Assembly: GCA_035503915.1 (NCBI GenBank)
Contig: DATJSU010000037.1
Span: 233,804-297,803 of the forward strand
DNA from: DATJMJ01 sp035503915
GTDB taxonomy: Bacteria > Actinomycetota > Acidimicrobiia > Acidimicrobiales > Palsa-688
Length of the DNA stretch: 64,000 nucleotides
Reading direction: 5' to 3'
The notes beneath the pieces were generated by a model that did not search any database, was not told the origin of the DNA, and saw only the letters and a program-made list of their open reading frames with translations. Both the position numbers and the translations under genes were made by a program. Numbering within the stretch: position 1 is the first letter of the stretch; each line of letters starts with the position of its first letter. Of this stretch, positions 39,858-46,944 are shown piece by piece.

Positions 39858-42133
39858 CTGAGCGAGGCGAGGCCTTCGGGATCGCCTCGCCGCCGGGCTC
39901 GCGCCAATGCCAGCTCCTGGAAGTGGCGTTGCGCATTGAAGTGCTTGGTGAGGGGGACTTTGTACCAAGAGCCATCGGATCTCAGTTCCCAGGCAAGTTC
40001 GTCGTCGGCAAGGACGACTTCCAGGATCTCCCGAAGGCGGTCTTTGATCGCTGGGGAGGTGACGTCGACCATCGCTTCTACTCGCCGGTCCAAATTGCGC
40101 TCCATCATGTCTGCCGAGCCCATGAGGTAAATCCCGCCGTCGGAAATTTTCGGCCATGACCCGCGGCCGTCAACCCCGCTTGTCCCTTCGGGTTCGCGGC
40201 CTCCGCTGAAGTGGAGGATCCGCGAATGTTCGAGGTAACGCCCAACGAGCGAACGCACTCGGATGTTGTCGGACAAACCGGGGACACCCGGCCTCAATGA
40301 GCACATAGCCCGCACTACGAGGTCGACCTGGGCGCCGGACTGCGATGCACCGTAGAGCGCATCGATGATCCTGCGGTCCACCAGGTTGTTCAATTTCCAC
40401 ACGATCCGCCCCTTGGGCCCGTATGAGCCTTCCTGCTCGACGAGCTCAATTATCTTCGCTCGTAAAGCGAGTGGAGCGACTATCAGCTGACGGTAAGCGG
40501 ATTGGCGGCTATAGCCCGTTAGGAAATTGAAAAGGTCTGTGAGATCTTCGCCGAGCGTCGCCGAGGCCGTCAGGAGCCCTATGTCTTCATAAAGCCGTGC
40601 CGTGGACGAGTTGTAGTTACCTGTCCCTATGTGGCAGTAGCGCCGGATGCCTTCGCGCTCCTCACGGACCACCAATGCCGTCTTGGCGTGAGTTTTTAGG
40701 CCGATGAGCCCGTAGACGACGTGAACGCCGACCTGTTCGAGCGCGCGCGCCCAGCCGATATTGGCCGCTTCGTCCCCGCGCGCCTTGAGCTCCACCAGCG
40801 CAGCAACTTGCTTGCCGCGTTCGGCCGCGCCTATGAGAGCGGTGACGACCGGGCTGTCGCCTGACGTCCGGTAGAGCGTTTGTTTTATCGCAAGGACGTT
40901 TGGGTCTTTGGAGGCATGGGTTATAAAAGCCTCGGTCGACATCGCGAAGCTCTCGTAGGGATGGTGGACAAAGATGTCTTCGGCTGCAATTGCCGAGAAG
41001 ATGTCTACCGGTTCTTCGTCGACCGGTGCGAGCCTCGCAGGGGTGACGGCAAAAAAAGGCTCGTCTTTCAGCTCGGGCCGGTCGAGGCTGTGTAAGCCCC
41101 AGAGGCCGCCGTAGTCGAGCGGGCCATCTACCTCGTAGACGTCTTCGGGGCGCAAGTCGAGCTCTTTTGCGAGGAGGTCGCGCACGCCGGGGTCGAAGCC
41201 CACGCCGACTTGCAGGCACACCGCCCTTCCGAACCTGCGGCGCCGGAGCTCCATCTCGACCGCCTCGAGCAGGTCGTCGGCCTCTTCTTCGGCCAGCGTC
41301 AGGTCCGCGTTGCGGATAACGCGGAACGGGTGGCAGCTTTCGATCTCCATGCCCGGGAACAGCTCTCCGAGGAAAGCCGCGATGACTTCGTCAACCTGGA
41401 CAAACCGCTTTCGATCGGCCATCGCGAGAAAACCCGGCAGGAGCGGTGGGATCTTGACGCGAGCGAACCGCCTCTCGCCCCGCTGCGGGTCGCGGACCAT
41501 GACAGCGAGGTTGAAAGAGAGGTTTGAAATATAAGGGAAAGGATGACCGGGGTCGACCCCGAGCGGCGTGAGCACGGGGAACATCTGCGCTTCGAAGACA
41601 GACAGCGCGAAGGCCTTGTCCTCTGCATCGAGCGCGCGCCAGGGCACGAGGGCGATCTCGCTGGCAGCCAGCTCGGGTGCCAGGATCTCCCGGTAGATGC
41701 GCGAGCGCTGGGCGAACATGTCCTCGAGCTGCTCCCTGATCGCCTTTAGTTGCTCGGGAACGGGGAGCCCGTCTGGCGCTGTGCCTGAGAGACCTGCCGC
41801 CAGCTGGTCTTTGAGGCCAGCCACGCGCACTTGGAAGAACTCATCGAGCTGGCTCGAAAAGATGGCTAGGAACTTTGCCCTCTCGAGGAGGGGCTGGTGG
41901 GGCGACTCTGCGAGAGCGAGGACCCGGCGCTGGAAATCAAGCAGCGACAGCTCTCGGTTGAAATAGCGGGGCTCGTCATCTGCCTGTTTTGTCGCCTGGC
42001 TCGTTGCGCCGTGCGACCTGGGAGACGGCGCCGGCGGCCGTGCCCCCCCCGTCACACCTCGGGCCGCGCCCAAGCCCGAGCCGTTGCCGGGCACGCCAAG
42101 GTCGGTACCTGGGCCTCCGGGCACGGTGCTCAC
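39854..42133 (-). CDS. ppk1: Polyphosphate kinase 1
   Basis: 759 residues. After a low-complexity N-terminus of about 50 residues come RYFNRELSLLDFQRRVLALA, FSSQLDEFFQVRVAGLKDQL, VLTPLGVDPGHPFPYISNLS, HHPYESFAMSTEAFI, ALVELKARGDEAANIGWARA, HTKTALVVR-like GLKTHAKTALV and RRYCHIGTGNYNSSTARLYE with the phosphohistidine, plus GSADMMERNLDRRVEAM. Makes and reverses polyphosphate from ATP. Translationally coupled to the NUDIX gene. Confidence 0.95.
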   Translation of the reverse strand: MSTVPGGPGTDLGVPGNGSGLGAARGVTGGARPPAPSPRSHGATSQATKQADDEPRYFNRELSLLDFQRRVLALAESPHQPLLERAKFLAIFSSQLDEFFQVRVAGLKDQLAAGLSGTAPDGLPVPEQLKAIREQLEDMFAQRSRIYREILAPELAASEIALVPWRALDAEDKAFALSVFEAQMFPVLTPLGVDPGHPFPYISNLSFNLAVMVRDPQRGERRFARVKIPPLLPGFLAMADRKRFVQVDEVIAAFLGELFPGMEIESCHPFRVIRNADLTLAEEEADDLLEAVEMELRRRRFGRAVCLQVGVGFDPGVRDLLAKELDLRPEDVYEVDGPLDYGGLWGLHSLDRPELKDEPFFAVTPARLAPVDEEPVDIFSAIAAEDIFVHHPYESFAMSTEAFITHASKDPNVLAIKQTLYRTSGDSPVVTALIGAAERGKQVAALVELKARGDEAANIGWARALEQVGVHVVYGLIGLKTHAKTALVVREEREGIRRYCHIGTGNYNSSTARLYEDIGLLTASATLGEDLTDLFNFLTGYSRQSAYRQLIVAPLALRAKIIELVEQEGSYGPKGRIVWKLNNLVDRRIIDALYGASQSGAQVDLVVRAMCSLRPGVPGLSDNIRVRSLVGRYLEHSRILHFSGGREPEGTSGVDGRGSWPKISDGGIYLMGSADMMERNLDRRVEAMVDVTSPAIKDRLREILEVVLADDELAWELRSDGSWYKVPLTKHFNAQRHFQELALARARRRGDPEGLASLR

Positions 42134-42181
42134 GCTACAGCGCCCTGTAGGGCACGCTCAGCTATCCCGGTGCCGCAACGG

Positions 42182-42478
42182 CTAGCCCTCGTTGGACAGC
42201 AGGAAGTCGTCCTCGTCCTCCGGCACCCCGAGGTCCCACTCGAGCAGCACATTTTCACGTTCAGCGTCACGGATAATGCGCTCCCTGTTGCGACGGAACT
42301 GCGGGTCGTGCGGGGGTAGCAATAGCAGGCGCGCCAGTACGCGCTGGCGAAGGTCCTCGATCAGGTTGCGGTCCCCGAAATCGGAATCCACCCGCCAATG
42401 TGGCGCTACGGGGCCGAGGTACACGACCCGTATATGCCCCCGAGGCGGGCCGGCGGCCTCTGGCTGCTGGACTGACAT
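42182..42478 (-). CDS. Small conserved hypothetical protein upstream of ppk1
   Basis: 98 residues. Sequence is compact and charged: GHIRVVYLGPVAPHWRVDSD, FGDRNLIEDLRQRVLARLLL, LPPHDPQFRRNRERIIRDAE, then ENVLLEWDLGVPEDEDD. I do not know a named family. The codirectional ppk1 start lies 48 bp downstream; the gap holds a 6-bp hairpin CTACAG-cgcc-CTGTAG at 42135-42150 without a T-run. Ordered, well-conserved-looking text supports a real gene. Confidence 0.7.
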   Translation of the reverse strand: MSVQQPEAAGPPRGHIRVVYLGPVAPHWRVDSDFGDRNLIEDLRQRVLARLLLLPPHDPQFRRNRERIIRDAERENVLLEWDLGVPEDEDDFLLSNEG

Positions 42479-42509
42479 GTCTTGAGCCTACAGCGGGCTC
42501 GCGGGGCGC

Positions 42510-44213
42510 TCACCCTGCGAGAGACTGGGCCCGCAGGCGGTTAGCCGCGCTCGTGAGCGCTTTCAGCGACGCGTCAAGGATGCTCGAGTCCATCCCGACC
42601 CCCCAAGCCACCTGCCCGTCGCACTCTGCCTCGACGTAAGCGACGGCCGACGCACCGCTCCCTGACGTCAAGGCGTGCTGGTGGTAGTCGAGCACGGAGA
42701 TTTTGAGCCCGATCTGCTCGAGGGCGTTCACGAGGGCGTCGATCGGCCCGTTGCCGGTACCCGTGAGGCTTGCATGCTCGCCTTCCACCAAGAGCTGCGC
42801 AGTGAGGCGGGTGACATGGGTGTCCTCCGTGCCTCGCTCTGTGGCCACTTCTGTGCTCACGAGGCGCAAGCCGGCATCGGCGGCCAAGTAAGTGTTCTCG
42901 AACACTTCCCAGATCTCCCCAGGCTTGATCTCCGTGCCCGTTGCTTCGGTCACCGCCTGCACGGTCTTGGAGAACTCGACCTGGAGCCGGCGAGGGAGGT
43001 CAAGACCATGCTCGGTCCCCATCACGTAAGCGACACCGCCCTTGCCAGATTGGCTGTTCACACGGATGATCGCCTCGTAAGTGCGCCCGGTGTCCTTGGG
43101 GTCGATCGGCAGGTAGGGAACTTCCCAGTGCTCATAGTTCGGTGGCAGCGCTTCCATGCCTTTTTTGATGGCGTCTTGGTGGGAGCCTGAAAAGGCCGTG
43201 TACACGAGGTCGCCGACGTAGGGGTGGCGCGGGTGGACCGGCATCCGCGTCGATCGTTCTGCGACCCTCCTCACCGCTTCGATGTCGTGGAAGTCAAGCT
43301 GCGGGTCTACGCCCTGGGACATGAGGTTGAGCGCAACGGTTACCAGGTCCAAGTTGCCCGTGCGCTCGCCATTGCCAAAAAGGGTGCCCTCGAGGCGGTC
43401 GGCGCCGGCAAGCATTGCCATTTCAGCTGCCGCCACGGCAGTGCCACGGTCGTTGTGAGGGTGCATGGACAGGATGATGGCGTCCCGGTCAGTCAGGTTG
43501 CGGGAGAACCATTCGATGACGTCTGCAAAGACGTTTGGGGTATAGATCTCAACAGTTGACGGCAGGTTGAGCACAAGCGGCCGGCTAGGGGACGGCTCGA
43601 TCACCTGTGCGACCGCCTCGCAGATCTGAAGAGCGAACTCTGGCTCGGTTCCCGTGAAGCTTTCGGGGGAGTACTCGTAGCGCAGGTCTGTCCCTGCCAA
43701 GCCGCCCTCCAGCTCGCGGCAAAGGCGGGCGGCATTCGTGGCGATCTCGGTTATCCCCTTCTGTTCCTGACGGAAGACCACTCGTCGCTGCAGCTCTGAA
43801 GTGGAGTTGTAGAAGTGCACGATCGCCCGCTTGGCCCCCGACAAGGCCTTGAACGTGCGCTCTATGAGCTCGCTGCGGCATTGGACGAGGACTTGGATGG
43901 TCACGTCGGGAGGGACCAGGTCCTCCTCGATGAGCTGGCGCACGAAGTCAAAATCGGGGCCTGAGGCCGAGGGAAAGCCCACCTCGATCTCCTTGATACC
44001 GATCGCTATCAGGGTTTCGAACAACTCCAGCTTGCGGTCGGGGCCCATCGGGTCAATGAGGGCTTGGTTGCCGTCTCTCAAGTCGACGCTGCACCACATA
44101 GGAGCCGTAGTCAGTTGCTTCGACGGCCAGGTCCTGTCGTCCAGGACGAGTGGAAGTGTCGCCTTGTACTTCTTGAAAGGCATTGTCGAGGTCGTTTGGG
44201 CTGCGCGGGTCAT
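42510..44213 (-). CDS. leuA: 2-isopropylmalate synthase
   Basis: 567 residues from the ATG at 44213 with GAAAGG 8 nt upstream. LeuA type 2: APMWCSVDLRDGNQALIDPM with the metal Asp, IEVGFPSASGPDFDFVRQLI, LNLPSTVEIYTPNVFADVIE, SMHPHNDRGTAVAAAEMAML with metal His residues, FGNGERTGNLDLVTVALNLM and the regulatory C-domain (GNGPIDALVNALEQIGLKI). It condenses acetyl-CoA with 2-oxoisovalerate in leucine synthesis. The leader (44241-44342) is a leucine-codon attenuator. Confidence 0.96.
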   Translation of the reverse strand: MTRAAQTTSTMPFKKYKATLPLVLDDRTWPSKQLTTAPMWCSVDLRDGNQALIDPMGPDRKLELFETLIAIGIKEIEVGFPSASGPDFDFVRQLIEEDLVPPDVTIQVLVQCRSELIERTFKALSGAKRAIVHFYNSTSELQRRVVFRQEQKGITEIATNAARLCRELEGGLAGTDLRYEYSPESFTGTEPEFALQICEAVAQVIEPSPSRPLVLNLPSTVEIYTPNVFADVIEWFSRNLTDRDAIILSMHPHNDRGTAVAAAEMAMLAGADRLEGTLFGNGERTGNLDLVTVALNLMSQGVDPQLDFHDIEAVRRVAERSTRMPVHPRHPYVGDLVYTAFSGSHQDAIKKGMEALPPNYEHWEVPYLPIDPKDTGRTYEAIIRVNSQSGKGGVAYVMGTEHGLDLPRRLQVEFSKTVQAVTEATGTEIKPGEIWEVFENTYLAADAGLRLVSTEVATERGTEDTHVTRLTAQLLVEGEHASLTGTGNGPIDALVNALEQIGLKISVLDYHQHALTSGSGASAVAYVEAECDGQVAWGVGMDSSILDASLKALTSAANRLRAQSLAG

Positions 44214-44240
44214 GGTCGGGCCTTTCTGGGCTTGGTAACG

Positions 44241-44273
44241 AAAAAACCTCCTGGCCGCTGGGGCGCAGGAGGT
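44241..44273 (-). terminator. leuA attenuator terminator
   Basis: In transcript sense: ACCTCCTG, a 12-nt loop, CAGGAGGT, then a run of T (the A-run 44241-44246 on the plus strand). The stem is a perfect 8 bp at 44246-44253/44266-44273. A second hairpin, GGCGAGC/GCTCGCC (44277-44283/44295-44301), precedes it and starts at the stop of the leader peptide. Together they form a classical attenuator 28 nt before the leuA start. Confidence 0.9.
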
Positions 44274-44300
44274 CTCGGCGAGCACCGGGTATGGGCTCGC

Positions 44301-44342
44301 CTAGGGGCTAAGGAGGAGGCTCGTTGAGATGACGGCCAACAT
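44301..44342 (-). CDS. leuL: leuA leader peptide MLAVISTSLLLSP
   Basis: A 13-codon reading frame with three adjacent leucine codons (CTC CTC CTT) right before its stop, followed at once by two hairpins, the second a terminator. Too short for gene callers. Ribosome stalling on the Leu codons in leucine-poor cells should let transcription pass into leuA. The -10 box lies 6 nt before the ATG, so the message may begin with the AUG itself. Confidence 0.85.
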   Translation of the reverse strand: MLAVISTSLLLSP

Positions 44343-44348
44343 GCCACC

Positions 44349-44378
44349 ATGTTCGCTCGCAAGAGCCGGTATTGTCAA
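44349..44378 (-). promoter_or_regulatory. Promoter of the leuA leader
   Basis: On the minus strand, TTGACA (44378-44373), an 18-bp spacer and GAACAT (44354-44349). The predicted start falls at or next to the AUG of the leader peptide (44342). A consensus -35 with a moderate -10. Confidence 0.65.
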
Positions 44379-44443
44379 GATCTAGAGGCGGAGGAGGCGG
44401 CCATGGCGGAAAGTGGCGGTAGTGAAAGAAAGCACTAGCTGCC

Positions 44444-44473
44444 TTGACAGGCGTCGCTAGTGTGGGGTAAAAG
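44444..44473 (+). promoter_or_regulatory. Promoter of whiB (44588)
   Basis: TTGACA at 44444-44449, 18-bp spacer, TAAAAG at 44468-44473. It is divergent from the leuA promoter. The remaining ~115 bp leader has two direct copies of TTTGAGGC (44541-44548 and 44560-44567), 19 bp apart, possibly an operator. No other gene in 44379-44587. Confidence 0.6.
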
Positions 44474-44587
44474 AAGCGGAGCGTTCCTTCCCCGAGCTCT
44501 GGCTGGTGCGTCCAAAACTCAATCCGGGACCGTAGAAGGATTTGAGGCGTTGTTTAGGTTTTGAGGCCATAGCGCTACGGAGGCCAC

Positions 44588-44893
44588 ATGGAAACTTCTT
44601 GGATGGTGGGGGGGCGGTGCCGGGACCTCCCGCCCGAGATTTTTTTCCCGAGCGACGGGGTCGGGGTGGAGGTGGCGCGCCACTACTGCGCTGAGTGCCC
44701 TGTCAAGGGCCCCTGCCTTGAGTACGCCCTCGAGAACCACATCGAGCACGGCGTCTGGGGGGGCGCTTCCGAGCGCGAGCGGCGCAGGATCGCCCGCAGC
44801 CGTCGAGCGGTCCAAGCCGGGCCAAGCGTGCCGACAACCACACCGCGACCGGTCAGCCCGGTAACAGGGGTCGCGCCCGTGGTGAAAAAGTAG
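44588..44893 (+). CDS. WhiB-family iron-sulfur transcription factor
   Basis: 101 residues from an ATG with GGAGG 6 nt upstream. Four cluster-binding cysteines: Cys11 (GRCRDLPPEIFFPSDG), Cys34 and Cys37 (YCAEC) and Cys43 (GPCLEYAL). The G[VI]WGG turn is present (HGVWGGASERERRRIARSRR), followed by a basic DNA-binding patch and a Pro/Thr tail. WhiB proteins bind a [4Fe-4S] cluster and usually partner with the primary sigma factor. No AT-hook, so it is not WhiB7-like. Confidence 0.93.
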   Translation: METSWMVGGRCRDLPPEIFFPSDGVGVEVARHYCAECPVKGPCLEYALENHIEHGVWGGASERERRRIARSRRAVQAGPSVPTTTPRPVSPVTGVAPVVKK

Positions 44894-44970
44894 CGGGCCT
44901 GTCAGAAGGAACGTAGCGGGCCGGTACTAGGGAAAGCCCAGTACCAAGGCAAGCAAGGGGAACGCAGCTG

Positions 44971-45360
44971 TTAGTTCTGGCCCTCGGCAGGCCAGCTTGC
45001 TGCCTTGGCGCGCCTCTCGCGGTCGGCGAGCAGGGCGTCGAGCTCGGCCCTGCTGAGGGTCACGCGCTCCTCGGGATTGGGAAGAGGAGCTGCCTGCACC
45101 ACAGGGGCGGGAGCCTGCACCACAGGGGCGGGAGCCTGCACCACAGGGATCGGCGGTAGCGCAGCCGGTTGTGCGGAGGCTTGAGCGGGCGCGCTGGAGC
45201 TCACGCCGCTGCCGGTGGCATCCTCGTGCGCCTTGCGGAACTCCTTCATCGCTTCACCGGCGTTCTTCGCCAACTTTGGCAGCTGGCTGCCTCCAAACAG
45301 TACGACAATCGCGATGATCAAGACGTAAAGCGAATCGGTGCCGAAAATGTTTGCAGTCAC
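44971..45360 (-). CDS. tatA: Twin-arginine translocase subunit TatA/E
   Basis: 129 residues. Short N-terminus, membrane helix (DSLYVLIIAIVVLFGGSQLP), the FGxxxLP hinge and an amphipathic helix (KLAKNAGEAMKEFRKAHED). Then a Pro/Ala/Val-rich tail with APAPVVQ repeats and a charged end (LSRAELDALLADRERRAKAA). Forms the protein-conducting part of the Tat system with TatC, which is not in the window. The tail is longer than in most TatA. Confidence 0.9.
   Translation of the reverse strand: MTANIFGTDSLYVLIIAIVVLFGGSQLPKLAKNAGEAMKEFRKAHEDATGSGVSSSAPAQASAQPAALPPIPVVQAPAPVVQAPAPVVQAAPLPNPEERVTLSRAELDALLADRERRAKAASWPAEGQN
45092..45149. repeat. 21-bp tandem repeat in the tatA tail
   Basis: GCCTGCACCACAGGGGCGGG units begin at 45092, 45113 and 45134 (the last partial), 21 bp apart and nearly identical. 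They encode the VVQAPAP series on the minus strand. Confidence 0.94.
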
Positions 45361-45409
45361 GCGTCCTCCCGGAACGAGCTGGGCCGGCTAGTCCCATATC
45401 CTACCGGTC

Positions 45410-46279
45410 GTGGCACCCCTCTTGCAGAGCGCCCGCTCCCGCGGCGCCCCCGAGCTTCTCGAATGTGTCGTCAACGTGAGCGAGGGACGGGACCAAGATG
45501 TCCTCGCCAGGCTTGCCGACAGGTGTGCGTCGGCGCTCTTGGACGTCCACTCTGACCCCGACCACAACCGCTCCGTCTTCACCCTTGCCTGCGAGCGAGA
45601 GAGGCTTATGGGGGCGGTGAGGAGGCTCGCAGAAGAGGTCGTCCAGAGCATCGACCTCACCCGACATCTCGGAGCACACCCTCGCTTTGGGTCCCTCGAC
45701 GTCGTGCCATGGGTCGCTCTCCAAGGCTGGCCGGTCGAGGACCGTGCCTCGATCGAGCCCGCCAAACGGGCCCGCGATGCATTCGCCTCTTGGGCCGCAT
45801 CAGCATTGGACCTGCCCGTGTTCCTTTACGGCCCGGAGCGCTCCCTCCCCGAGGTCCGAAAGCAGGCCTGGGTCTCTCGTTCGCCGGACCTCGGCCCTTC
45901 CGAGCCACACCCGAGCGCCGGGAGCAGCGCCGTGGGTTGCCGCCCGCTGATGGTTGCCTACAACCTCTGGCTTGCCGAGGCCAACCTGGCACAGGCCCGT
46001 AGAGTCGCTGCCGCGGTGCGCTCGCCGCAGGTGAGGGCGCTGGCATTTTGGCTTCGGGGAGCGGTGCAGGTCTCGTGCAACTTGATAGCGCCTTTCGAGC
46101 TTGGGCCTGCCGAGGTCGCCGACCGCGTGAGCGCGCTCGCCAAAGTCGAGCGGGCGGAACTGGTCGGGCTCGTCCCTAAGGGCGTCCTCGAGAAAATCCC
46201 GCGCGAGAGGTGGCAACAACTCGACCTATCGGCAGAGCAGAGCATCGAAGCTCGTCTCGAGGCTGCGAGCGGTCCTTGA
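45410..46279 (+). CDS. Glutamate formiminotransferase-like protein (FtcD N-domain family)
   Basis: 289 residues from a GTG with no clear ribosome site. It begins with the family signature ELLECVVNVSEGRD, then LLDVHSDPDHNRSVFTLA with the catalytic His region, HLGAHPRFGSLDVVPWVAL and LPVFLYGPE. The C-subdomain has VAYNLWLAEANLAQARRVAA and VSCNLIAPFELGPAEVADRV. It would transfer a formimino or formyl group between tetrahydrofolate and glutamate. No histidine-degradation genes are near, so the substrate is uncertain. Divergent from tatA. Confidence 0.8.
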   Translation: MAPLLQSARSRGAPELLECVVNVSEGRDQDVLARLADRCASALLDVHSDPDHNRSVFTLACERERLMGAVRRLAEEVVQSIDLTRHLGAHPRFGSLDVVPWVALQGWPVEDRASIEPAKRARDAFASWAASALDLPVFLYGPERSLPEVRKQAWVSRSPDLGPSEPHPSAGSSAVGCRPLMVAYNLWLAEANLAQARRVAAAVRSPQVRALAFWLRGAVQVSCNLIAPFELGPAEVADRVSALAKVERAELVGLVPKGVLEKIPRERWQQLDLSAEQSIEARLEAASGP

Positions 46280-46282
46280 CGA

Positions 46283-46321
46283 TGAGGCACGTCCCAAACT
46301 TGGGAGCTGCGACGTGCCTCA
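46283..46321. terminator. Bidirectional hairpin between converging genes
   Basis: TGAGGCACGTC (46283-46293) pairs with GACGTGCCTCA (46311-46321), 11 bp. The loop itself holds CCCAA/TTGGG, so a compound hairpin forms. It lies 3 bp after the formiminotransferase stop and before the whiB stop at 46356 on the other strand. No T-run, so it may act in both directions or as an mRNA end stabiliser. Confidence 0.6.
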
Positions 46322-46355
46322 CCGGGGGAAGTTGACCTGCTCCGCACCTGTCTGC

Positions 46356-46670
46356 CTACGAGGCTTGGACAACTCCATAGGAGGCCCCATTGCGGCGACG
46401 ACGAAGCCGCCGCCGCTCCCGCTCGGAGAGGCCGCCCCAGATGCCAAACTTCTCGCTGTTGTCCAGGGCGAACTGGAGGCATTCCTGGCGGACGACACAG
46501 CCGCGGCATACCTCCTTTGCCTCTCTCGTGGAACCTCCTCGCTCGGGGAAAAACAAGTCCGGGTCGACGCCGAGGCAGTTGGCCGAGCGTTGCCATGTCG
46601 GCACCTCGCCTGGCCAGTGGGCCCCGTTCACGTCTGCCGGTAGGCGCTGCAGGCGCACAATGTCAGTCAC
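46356..46670 (-). CDS. WhiB-family iron-sulfur transcription factor (WhiB2/WhmD-like)
   Basis: 104 residues, GTG start. Cysteines Cys32 (SANCLGVDPDLFFPERG), Cys55 and Cys58 (CRGC) and Cys64 (QECLQFAL); then FGIWGGLSERERRRLRRRRN with the turn and basic patch. The spacing and tail resemble WhiB2/WhmD, which governs septation. The upstream 274 bp (46671-46944) hold no gene but include paired GTAACTAC repeats. Confidence 0.9.
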   Translation of the reverse strand: MTDIVRLQRLPADVNGAHWPGEVPTWQRSANCLGVDPDLFFPERGGSTREAKEVCRGCVVRQECLQFALDNSEKFGIWGGLSERERRRLRRRRNGASYGVVQAS

Positions 46671-46737
46671 CCGGCGGCTCCTCGCTCGTAGGTGGGTTTA
46701 CTGCTCGCCTCCAGGGTGACTTACCCCGGATGGCATC

Positions 46738-46763
46738 GATGTAACTACGTTTGACGTAACTAC
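46738..46763. promoter_or_regulatory. Paired 11-bp direct repeat upstream of whiB (46670)
   Basis: GATGTAACTAC at 46738-46748 and GACGTAACTAC at 46753-46763, 15 bp apart. GATGTA and TACATC at the outer ends also make an inverted pair. The position, 68-93 bp before the whiB start, fits an operator or activator site. Confidence 0.5.
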
Positions 46764-46944
46764 ATCTGTGTCATTTTCGCTCATCCCGGGCGTTACCGCA
46801 AGAGGAAATGTTTGCTGGGGGCGCCGCCTGAGCCGGGCAGGTTCGTGTGCGCCCGCGCGCGCCCTGTCTCGGCGCCCAAAAGCGTGCCAAGAAGGCCCAA
46901 GTCGCCTTTGTTACCACGACCAGGTCCGTCGAGGCGGTACCAGT

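Noticed and set aside
42135..42150. CTACAG-cgcc-CTGTAG hairpin before ppk1
   Set aside because: Short stem, no T-run, inside a codirectional gap; not enough to call a terminator or regulator.
44894..44970. GGTACT/AGTACC hairpin between whiB and tatA
   Set aside because: Six pairs with an 11-nt loop and no T-run; may be chance, so not listed as a terminator.
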